A stretch of 64,000 bases of DNA from Paraburkholderia sp. SOS3 (GTDB lineage: Bacteria; Pseudomonadota; Gammaproteobacteria; Burkholderiales; Burkholderiaceae): assembly GCF_001922345.1 (NCBI RefSeq), contig NZ_CP018811.1, forward strand, positions 2,294,001-2,358,000. Reading direction: 5' to 3'. The notes under the pieces are model-generated. The model made no database searches and was not told the DNA's origin. It worked only from the letters and a program-made list of their open reading frames with translations. Position numbers and translations under genes: made by a program. Shown here piece after piece: positions 17,243 through 24,089 of the stretch (position 1 is the stretch's first letter; each line of letters opens with the position of its first letter).

Positions 17243-18967
17243 CTAGATCAGCGCGCTGACCTGGACCAGCATGGTGGGCGAGCGATTCGGAAAGCCCGAC
17301 GGCTTGTAGAGCGGCCAGCCGACCGACACGTCATAGTTGACGGTCGTGCCGAACACGTTCTTCGGCGCCAGCGTGCCTTTGATGCCCGCCACCATCCCGA
17401 CCAGCGTGTTACCCGCCAGGTACGGTGCAGTCGGTCCGCGCACGCGTCCAGCGTCGATGCCCGTGTAGAGCGCCTGTACGCCGACGGACGTCGGCACGTA
17501 CCAGTCGAGTTCGTTCGATACGGCCCAGCCGCTTTCTGCCGCGAGCGTCGTCTGTTGATCGAAGCCGCGCACCGCGTAGCGTGTGCCGATCATGAAATAG
17601 TCCGGTGCCCACAACGGCGTGCGCGCGTTCTGCATCGACCAGCCAAACTGGTACGAGAACGGCTGGCTGCCGATGCGAAACGGCGCGAGCACCGAGAGGC
17701 TCGCCGTCTCGACCTCGGTATGGCCGGTGAACGGCGAGTCGCTGACCGCATAGCCGGTATTGCGCGAAATGCCCGGCAACGAAGCGCGCCAGCCCGCGGC
17801 GGCATCCACCTGCACATTGCCGAAGTAATGGCGATGCGACACACCGAGTTCATAGCCGTAGATGTCGCGGCTTTGCACGTCGATCGGAATATCGGCGAAA
17901 TAGTTGTCGTTGATCGCGCGAAAAAGCCGCGCGCGCACTTCGGTGCGCGAATGCGTGCTGCGCTGTACAACGCCCGACAGCTTGACACCGGCGTTCTTCT
18001 GGATGCCTGAGTATTCGATCGGACCGAACACGGTCGCGCTGGGCTGCAAATAGTGCGAACGACTCGCGTCGAAGCTGAGCATGGCGTAGCCGAGCGGCAC
18101 GCTATATGAGACCGCGGCAAAGTCGTTGCCTTGGTCCTTCGCGGCGGCATTCGCATTGACCGTGCCGGACACCTGTACCTGGTCGTACAGATGCAGTGGG
18201 GAATCGAACGTGAACGACCCGGACACTCTGTTCTTGCCCGTGGCATCGAGGCCCGCGTTGTCGTAGCCGATTGCCGCATGCCAACGCCTGCCGGTGCCCG
18301 GATGCAAAACAACGTCGGATTGACCCGGTTGCGCGCCCGGCACGATATCGAAGCTTGCGTCCGCTTGCGAAGGCAGGCGCCGCAAGTTCTCGAGCGCCTG
18401 ATCGATGTCGCGCTGGTCGAGCAGCGCGTCGCCGTGAGTCGGCAGCGCAGCCGGCAGCCAGCCGGCCGCGGCGTGGTTCGTGTCGTCCGTGCGTATCTCG
18501 CCGACGCGGCCCGGCGCCACTTGCAGCGTCAGCGTGCCGTCGTTCAGCGATTGCGGCGGAATCTGCACGCGCGCGGTGATGTAGCCGCGTTGGATCAGTG
18601 CGTTGGCTGCGGCGTCCTGTATGATCTTGAGGCCGTTGGGCCCGACGCATTGACCGGCCACCGGCTGCAGCAACGATGCGAGCCAGTCGAACGGATTGCC
18701 GTCGAGTTCGATCTTGCGAATCTCGAAGCAGGGCGTTTCGGTGGGCAGATGGGCGAGGTCGGGCGCCGCGGGGGCGAGATCGCCGGGCTTCAGCGCATCG
18801 CCGAGCGTACCGGTCGTGTTCGTCGCGTCGATCTGCTGCCGCTGCATCCGCTGAACGTCCGAACCGGGCAGCGGCACAAAAACCGGCTCGCTTTGCGCAT
18901 ACGACGCCACGCTGGCGAACGACAGGCACGCAGCCGTCGCAAAAGTGGTCCTGCTAAAGTACCGCAC
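17243..18967 (-). CDS. Two-partner secretion outer-membrane transporter (TpsB/ShlB/FhaC family)
   Basis: A 574-residue precursor when started at GTG 18967, normal for TpsB. A signal peptide (FATAACLSFASVASYAQ) leads to POTRA domains (PCFEIRKIELDGNPFD..., then YITARVQIPPQSLNDGTLTL with VAPGRVGEIR) and a 16-stranded barrel (about 210-574) ending LVQVSALI. It contains the family motif region for the pore helix and loop (WYVPTSVGVQALYTGIDAGRV). It secretes its partner TpsA, encoded directly downstream. The start is uncertain: no strong ribosome binding site is seen, and an upstream ATG at 19108 would place 47 unlikely residues before the signal peptide. Confidence 0.88.
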   Translation of the reverse strand: MRYFSRTTFATAACLSFASVASYAQSEPVFVPLPGSDVQRMQRQQIDATNTTGTLGDALKPGDLAPAAPDLAHLPTETPCFEIRKIELDGNPFDWLASLLQPVAGQCVGPNGLKIIQDAAANALIQRGYITARVQIPPQSLNDGTLTLQVAPGRVGEIRTDDTNHAAAGWLPAALPTHGDALLDQRDIDQALENLRRLPSQADASFDIVPGAQPGQSDVVLHPGTGRRWHAAIGYDNAGLDATGKNRVSGSFTFDSPLHLYDQVQVSGTVNANAAAKDQGNDFAAVSYSVPLGYAMLSFDASRSHYLQPSATVFGPIEYSGIQKNAGVKLSGVVQRSTHSRTEVRARLFRAINDNYFADIPIDVQSRDIYGYELGVSHRHYFGNVQVDAAAGWRASLPGISRNTGYAVSDSPFTGHTEVETASLSVLAPFRIGSQPFSYQFGWSMQNARTPLWAPDYFMIGTRYAVRGFDQQTTLAAESGWAVSNELDWYVPTSVGVQALYTGIDAGRVRGPTAPYLAGNTLVGMVAGIKGTLAPKNVFGTTVNYDVSVGWPLYKPSGFPNRSPTMLVQVSALI

Positions 18968-19213
18968 ATCAACACGCGTAGGAAAAAGTCGAAGTGGCGG
19001 ACGGTACGCAGGTTTCGCAGACGCGACAATCGTGAGCCGTGAAATGAAACGAAATGCACCAGTTCTGGCGCCACAATCAGCAGGTCTGCAAAAAATTGAT
19101 TGCTCCATCGCGGCAGCGATCGCGTGGATGGGGTCTGCGCGTTATGCCGATCGTCAGCAATCTTTACGTTTATCAACCTACGCGGCCAGTATTCCAGGAT
19201 TGACGGGGTGACG

Positions 19214-19315
19214 ATGGAAGTATCGGGCTGGGAACAACTGGTCCGCTTGTGGGAGTTGATCGTGCTGGTCTGCAAATTCCTGTGGAACCTGCTGCGCCTG
19301 CTCGGCGGAGGATAA
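19214..19315 (+). CDS. Possible 33-residue hydrophobic peptide
   Basis: A short frame encoding one hydrophobic, Leu/Trp-rich helix (LWELIVLVCKFLWNLLRLL) with a C-terminal triple Gly. A GGGG run lies upstream of the ATG at usable distance. It sits between the divergent tpsBA promoter region and the methyltransferase. It could be a small membrane protein, but length and lack of a recognised family keep confidence low. Confidence 0.35.
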   Translation: MEVSGWEQLVRLWELIVLVCKFLWNLLRLLGGG

Positions 19316-19395
19316 TGCGCAGCGTCAATGCGCAGCGCACCGAACTCGCGTAACGTGAAGCATCCCAACGATGCCCGAAACGAATGGAGACGACC

Positions 19396-20175
19396 ATGCC
19401 GACGTTTGCCAATTCCACGCAGCGCTTTTCCGACCGCGTCGCCGACTACGTGAAGTTTCGCCCCACGTATCCGCGTGAAATCGTCACGTTTCTGCATGAC
19501 ACGTGCGGGCTTGCGCCACGCGCGCGCGTGGCCGATATCGGAGCCGGCACCGGCATCTCCGCAAAGCTTTTTCTCGATGCGGGCCATCCGGTCGTCGCGG
19601 TCGAGCCCAACGATGCGATGCGTGCGTCAGCCGATGCGTGGCTCGCGAAGTACGACGCTTTTTCGAGTGTCGCGGGCACCGCCGAGGCAACGACGCTCGA
19701 TGACGCAAGCGTCGAACTCGTTATCGCCGCGCAGGCGTTTCACTGGTTCGATCCCGTCACCGCGCGCCGTGAGTTCGCACGCATCCTGAAGCCGGGCGGC
19801 CTGATCGCGCTGATGTGGAATAGCCGGCTGCTCGACGGCTCGCCTTTTCTTGCCGGATACGAGGCGCTGCTGCAGCGTTACGGCACCGACTATCAGACGG
19901 TTGCCGAGCGCTACGGCGACGATGAATCGATGGCCGCATGGTTCGGCACCGCGTTCGTTCAGAAGGGGAGCTTCGGGAACTCGCAGTCGCTCGATTTCGA
20001 TGGGCTTAAAGGACGGCTTATGTCGTCGTCGTATGCGCCGAAGCAAGGACATCCGAATCACGAACCGATGCTGGCCGCGTTGCGTGAACTGTTCGATCGC
20101 ACGCAGCAAGGCGGCAGTGTGGAATTCGCGTATGAGACGCGTGTGTACGTCGGATACGCTGCCGTCGCGCAGTAG
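19396..20175 (+). CDS. Class I SAM-dependent methyltransferase
   Basis: A 259-residue methyltransferase of the UbiE/Methyltransf_11 type. SAM-binding motif I is ADIGAGTGISAKLF; motif II is the acidic VAVEPNDAMRASA; later come VIAAQAFHWFDP and the motif RILKPGGLIALMWN. This combination is typical of small-molecule methyltransferases often annotated as methyltransferase-domain proteins of the trans-aconitate or UbiE type. The start at 19396 is chosen because GGAG lies seven bases upstream, within the ATG at 19384 that would otherwise add four residues. It is monocistronic; substrate unknown. Confidence 0.9.
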   Translation: MPTFANSTQRFSDRVADYVKFRPTYPREIVTFLHDTCGLAPRARVADIGAGTGISAKLFLDAGHPVVAVEPNDAMRASADAWLAKYDAFSSVAGTAEATTLDDASVELVIAAQAFHWFDPVTARREFARILKPGGLIALMWNSRLLDGSPFLAGYEALLQRYGTDYQTVAERYGDDESMAAWFGTAFVQKGSFGNSQSLDFDGLKGRLMSSSYAPKQGHPNHEPMLAALRELFDRTQQGGSVEFAYETRVYVGYAAVAQ

Positions 20176-20189
20176 CAGCATCGCGGCTT

Positions 20190-20227
20190 GCTGAAAAAGA
20201 AAAAGCTCCATCGGTGCGATGGAGCTT
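20190..20227 (-). terminator. Terminator of the TPR/glycine-rich protein gene (may act both ways)
   Basis: AAGCTCCATCG pairs perfectly (11 bp) with CGATGGAGCTT around a 3-nt loop. On the minus strand it is followed by a T-rich run (TTTCTTTTTC), 58 bp after that gene's stop; on the plus strand only CTTCTTG follows. It lies between two convergent genes and probably serves both. Confidence 0.8.
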
Positions 20228-20284
20228 CTTGACCTGGTGTTTGCTATGGCTGCTCGCGAGGACAGGCGCCGCGACTCAGGCCGC

Positions 20285-21508
20285 TCAGGTATCGTTCCAT
20301 CCGCCCGAATCGTCGCTGCCCATATCGACATCGCCGCCGCCACCGCCGCTGCCATCGTCCCAATCGTTCGAGCCCTGGCCGAAGTCGATCGATCCGTTGT
20401 CGCCGCCGCCACCGCCGCGACGACGCTCGTCGTCGTCGACGATCACGTCGCGTTCGATCACGCGGTCGCGCCCTGAGTTCAGCGCTTCGCCGAGCAATAC
20501 GCCCGTCAGCAGTCCGCCCATGCCGCCGCCGAATCCGCCGCCGCCTTGCTGGATGATCACGGGCGGCTGCTGTTGTTGTGGCGGATAAGGGTAGGGTGGC
20601 TGTCCCGGCGGCACTTGCCGGCCGAAATTCGCATCTGCTTCACGCGCGTAGGACGACTCGCTCGAATAGTTTTGCGCCGACGCCGCCGTTGCCGCATTCG
20701 GATCGGGACGTCCCTCGGCGCGCGCTTTCAAACTCGCAACCTGCCGTTCGAGTTCGTCGATCTGATACGGCGGCACCGGATTCTTGCGATCGGACAAGCC
20801 CTCGACCACGCCGCGCAATTGCGCTTCCGTGCCTTCGACTTCTTTTTCGAGCTGCTCATGGCCCGGTGCGGTCGATAGCCGCACGTCGAGCTTCAGCGAA
20901 CGCACCGCGTTCAGCAGCTCGGTCGCGCGCTTCAATTGCTCGCGCCGTTCGTCGTCGGCATTCGAATCGCTTTGCGAACGCGCGCGGCGCAAGGTCCAGC
21001 GCAGGACCAGCGCGATGGCCGCAATGACCACGACGATGCCGATCCACATGCCGGTCGACGGTCCATGGTGCTGCGCAGCTTCCGGCGCGTACGCCGCTCG
21101 CTGGTCGCCGCCCGACGACTGCTGCGCGAACGGATTGTGCGTCGTATTCGTCTGCGTCGCGTTCACGCGCGCCGCGTCGCTGCGGATGCGCGCTTCCGTT
21201 TGCGCGAAGCGGCCCGGGTCGGTGAAGCGCACCTGCGGATCGAGCGTCTTCGCCTGTTCGATCTGCTTGAGCGCGTCCGCGGAGCGGCCCTGCTGGTCGA
21301 GTACCTGCGCGTACAGGTAGTGCGCGCGCGCGTTGTCCGGATGCGCGTTGAGCACTTCCTGCAGCTCGCTGCCGGCTTTCTGCCAGTTCTGCTGCTGGAT
21401 CGCCGTTTCGACCTGCGTCGCGGTCGGCACCGCGGCATAAGCGCCGCCCGCGATGAGCGACAGCGACAGACACGCGGCGGTCAGAAAGGCTATAAACGGT
21501 TTTCTCAT
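20285..21508 (-). CDS. Membrane protein with TPR segment and Gly/Asp-rich tail
   Basis: A 407-residue protein. A signal peptide (FIAFLTAACLSLSLIAGGAYA) precedes a tetratricopeptide segment (about 27-85: WQKAGSELQEVLNAHPDNARAH then YLYAQVLDQQGRSADALKQI). A single membrane helix follows (MWIGIVVVIAAIALVLRW, about 148-165), then a charged coiled coil (EEQLKR- and EKEVEG-type helices), a Pro/Gln stretch and a C-terminal tail of Gly, Asp and Asn repeats with a Gly-rich hairpin FGGGMGGLLTGVLLG. The start at 21508 begins the signal peptide; upstream residues are unlike protein. It lies next to a PspA-like gene on the same strand, so a shared envelope-stress role is possible. Function unknown. Confidence 0.82.
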   Translation of the reverse strand: MRKPFIAFLTAACLSLSLIAGGAYAAVPTATQVETAIQQQNWQKAGSELQEVLNAHPDNARAHYLYAQVLDQQGRSADALKQIEQAKTLDPQVRFTDPGRFAQTEARIRSDAARVNATQTNTTHNPFAQQSSGGDQRAAYAPEAAQHHGPSTGMWIGIVVVIAAIALVLRWTLRRARSQSDSNADDERREQLKRATELLNAVRSLKLDVRLSTAPGHEQLEKEVEGTEAQLRGVVEGLSDRKNPVPPYQIDELERQVASLKARAEGRPDPNAATAASAQNYSSESSYAREADANFGRQVPPGQPPYPYPPQQQQPPVIIQQGGGGFGGGMGGLLTGVLLGEALNSGRDRVIERDVIVDDDERRRGGGGGDNGSIDFGQGSNDWDDGSGGGGGDVDMGSDDSGGWNDT

Positions 21509-21695
21509 GATGCAGGCCGGGCGTCTTGACACCCGTCTCCCTATCGATCGGTTACGGTGTGGACCCCGGTGTGGGACCCACTGCGACCCACTGCGCCGCG
21601 CAAGAATCATGCACCGATGCATCGCGCGACGTGTGGCGGCCCGCCGTGACCGCATGAACGCCTCGCCCGCAAGCGAGGCGCAGTGACGCCTCGCA

Positions 21696-22376
21696 TCACT
21701 CGGCGGGCGTGTTCAACTGCTTCTTCAACGCCGCGAGACGATCGTCGACCGACGGTCCGCGGTTCAGTTCCGCGAGCTTGTCGTCGAGCGCCTTGCCGCT
21801 TTTCGTGTCGGCGGAATTCAAACGTGCGTCGGAGCGTGCATTCGACAGCGCGACCTTGTCTTCGAGCCGCTGAAAATCTTCGGACAGGTTCTTGCCGCCG
21901 ATACCGCCGAGCGCCGTCGCTGCCGTATCTTTCGCCTGCGCGATTTGCTGCTTGGCCTGCAGGATGTTCGAACGCGCAGAGAGATCGTTGCGGCGCTGAC
22001 GCATGTCGTCGATCTGCTGCTTCAACTGATCGACCGACGGCTCGAGCGTCGACAGTTCACGCGCAAGCGCATCGCGTTCGGTTTCGGCGTTGGCCTGCGC
22101 CGCAAGCGCCTCGCGTGCGAGCGATTCGTCGCCGCCCTGCAGCGCGCGTTTCGCGCCATCTTCGTACTTCTTCGCCTTGTCCGCCGCGACGTCGCGCTTG
22201 CTCTGCTGCGTTGCGACCTGAGCCTGAATCTCGATCAGCGAGTTCTCGGCCTTCGCGATGCTCTCGTCGAGTTCGCGCACAATCTGGCGTGCATCCCGCG
22301 ACGGATCCTGCACGGAATCGGCTGCGTCGTTCAGCAGACCTTTGAGCGTTCGCGAGATGCTGTCGAAAAGCGACAT
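21696..22376 (-). CDS. PspA/IM30 family membrane-stress protein
   Basis: A 226-residue helical protein of the PspA/Vipp1 (IM30) family, peripheral to the inner membrane, which in relatives forms oligomeric scaffolds protecting membrane integrity. Start MSLFDSISRTLKGLLND is the amphipathic helix that binds membrane. Long coiled coils fill most of the rest (AKAENSLIEIQAQVATQQSK, RERD and DQLKQQIDDMRQRR segments). The ATG at 22376 has GGAGG six bases upstream; a longer frame to 22433 lacks support. It precedes the TPR/Gly-rich gene on the same strand by 187 bp, so both may be transcribed together. Confidence 0.9.
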   Translation of the reverse strand: MSLFDSISRTLKGLLNDAADSVQDPSRDARQIVRELDESIAKAENSLIEIQAQVATQQSKRDVAADKAKKYEDGAKRALQGGDESLAREALAAQANAETERDALARELSTLEPSVDQLKQQIDDMRQRRNDLSARSNILQAKQQIAQAKDTAATALGGIGGKNLSEDFQRLEDKVALSNARSDARLNSADTKSGKALDDKLAELNRGPSVDDRLAALKKQLNTPAE

Positions 22377-22829
22377 GAAATACCTCCATTGATTGAAATC
22401 GGCGCTGAATTTCCGGCGCGCTGACCCGTTCATCCGCTAGTTTATGCCGCCGCGCGGCACACTGCGCGTTCGGCGCGGTTCTACATCGGGGCGCCCGCGC
22501 GCATTGCAAGCGCGCTGTGCAAAATCCGCCGCGCGGGCGGCGTGATGCAGTGCTGGAATACCACGTCGCAGCAAGCCCTTGTCGCGCCTGCATGCACCGC
22601 CTGCATGCACCGGATTGGCTCGCGGATATTACACCACGTGCTCTCTTAAAAAGGGCTTAAACACAATGACGTCGCGAGGCGTGTCGACGTGTGAGTCGAC
22701 CATCGCGTCGACCTCATGCGCACGCGCATCGCAAGGCCGGCGGCAGGTACGGGGACGCGCATCGGAAGATCGACTCTTTCGGAACCCTGACGCATCGACG
22801 ATCGATGTATCGCGTTCGTCGCGCGACGT
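22377..22829. other. Intergenic stretch upstream of the PspA-like gene
   Basis: About 450 bp with no convincing gene. It contains a two-copy tandem 13-mer (CGCCTGCATGCAC at 22585-22610) and three GTCGAC palindromes spaced exactly 12 bp apart (22683, 22695, 22707). It probably carries the promoter of the PspA-like gene and the 3' end of the next gene. Confidence 0.5.
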
Positions 22830-23543
22830 TTACGCGAAACGCCCGCTGCCTTTGGTGGGATCGATAAACGAATTCTCGTCGCTCGAGGACGTGGCCGCCG
22901 CGGGCTTCGATTTCGACGACGGCTTTGCTACCTTCAACGTAGCGGCTTTCGCAGCCGCGACGCGCGCCGCGGCTTCCACGGCCGCTTGCGCTTCGGCGGC
23001 GCGCGCCGCATCGTCGGCAGGCGAGTCGGCTTCGGCTGCTTCACTCGCTATTGCCGCGAACGCCTGCACTGGATCGACCGGAATCGGCGTAACCACCGGC
23101 GCAACACCGACCGGCAGATGCGCGGGTAAAAGCTGGCGCGCGGGCTGCGCCTGCGGCACGCTGTCGCGATGCGGGCCGTGCACGCGATCGCGCGCATCGT
23201 GCGTGGCCGCACTCGCGTTTCTGAGCGCCGGGGGCAGGGCGTCGCGATTGGCTTTCGCCGAACGCGCGACCCGTTGCAGCGCCGCGTTCAATGCATCGGG
23301 TTCGCGCGGCGCGCGCAGCCGGTCGACGATGCTTGCCGCTTTGATCTGTTCGCTGGTCGCGCCGAAATTGAGCACGGCACGCCGCATCAGCTCGCTGACG
23401 CTGATGCCGAGTTCTTCGGCCGTGGTGGCGATCGCGCGCTTCTGGGCGGGCGACACGAAGACGACGATGCGTTCGCTAGGCTTGTTCATAAGGCGGCTCG
23501 CGTATTTGTAGGCATCGAACAGCGGGTTGTCCCGAGCGCGCAT
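22830..23543 (-). CDS. Ribbon-helix-helix domain protein with long disordered Ala-rich tail
   Basis: A 237-residue protein. Residues about 19-62 form a ribbon-helix-helix-like unit (RIVVFVSPAQKRAIATTAEE, then LGISVSELMRRAVLNF), similar to Arc/CopG-type DNA-binding antitoxin or regulator folds. The remaining 175 residues are Ala/Pro-rich and low complexity, ending NSFIDPTKGSGRFA. Two ATGs are possible: 23543 and 23489 (MNKPSERIVVF); neither has a strong ribosome binding site. It may be a DNA-binding regulator or nucleoid-associated protein of this genus; no partner gene lies beside it. Confidence 0.72.
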   Translation of the reverse strand: MRARDNPLFDAYKYASRLMNKPSERIVVFVSPAQKRAIATTAEELGISVSELMRRAVLNFGATSEQIKAASIVDRLRAPREPDALNAALQRVARSAKANRDALPPALRNASAATHDARDRVHGPHRDSVPQAQPARQLLPAHLPVGVAPVVTPIPVDPVQAFAAIASEAAEADSPADDAARAAEAQAAVEAAARVAAAKAATLKVAKPSSKSKPAAATSSSDENSFIDPTKGSGRFA

Positions 23544-24089
23544 GTGCCGGCACGGCGCATGCGAAGAACCATCATAAAACGACTGGCGCGGATGCGAAAC
23601 CGGGCGCGCCGTGAATCTGTTGTGACATCAACGACTTGTCCGCATTAGACGGGCATTGTCCACAGGTCTTTCAACAACTTCTGTTGATAACCGCACTTCC
23701 GCGTGCGAACGTTGCTTCGCATTTATGGCTGCTCGAACAGGGGCCGATGCCGTTTAAATTGGCTCCAATCGCGAGTGAACGACGCTCGAACGTCGGTCGA
23801 GTCCCACTCGAGGCGCCTTTGAGCCGCATTTGACCCACCAGATTGCGGCTTTTTTGTTGCTTCGCGTTGTTAGCATGCACGCACGAGGAAATTCTTACAA
23901 AAAAATCGGCTAGCATAATGCCGGTTTTCTTTAAAATGCACAGTTACGTCGGGCACGACGTGCGCGCTCGCACGCGCTACACGCTACGATCACGCTGCAT
24001 CCACGAACGGCGTGCATTCAGACACGACTCACCTGCGTACGAAAGCACGAATATAGACGGCGTGCAGCGATGCGCCGACATTCCAAGTC
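23544..24089. other. Intergenic region upstream of PBP1A
   Basis: About 545 bp with no recognisable protein gene. It holds two near-consensus DnaA-box-like 9-mers in opposite orientation (23656-23664 and 23682-23690), an orphan terminator (23822-23855) and about 230 bp leading to the PBP1A start. A small RNA ending at that terminator is possible. Confidence 0.45.
23822..23855 (+). terminator. Orphan rho-independent terminator
   Basis: AGCCGCA pairs with TGCGGCT (7 bp, 15-nt loop) followed by six T. No plus-strand gene lies upstream within 1.4 kb, so the transcript it ends is unidentified. Confidence 0.65.

Noticed and set aside
23760-23830. Possible tRNA remnant (GGTCGAGTCCCACTCG-like T-arm)
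   Set aside because: The acceptor and anticodon arms cannot be formed and no CCA context is present, so it is not a tRNA.
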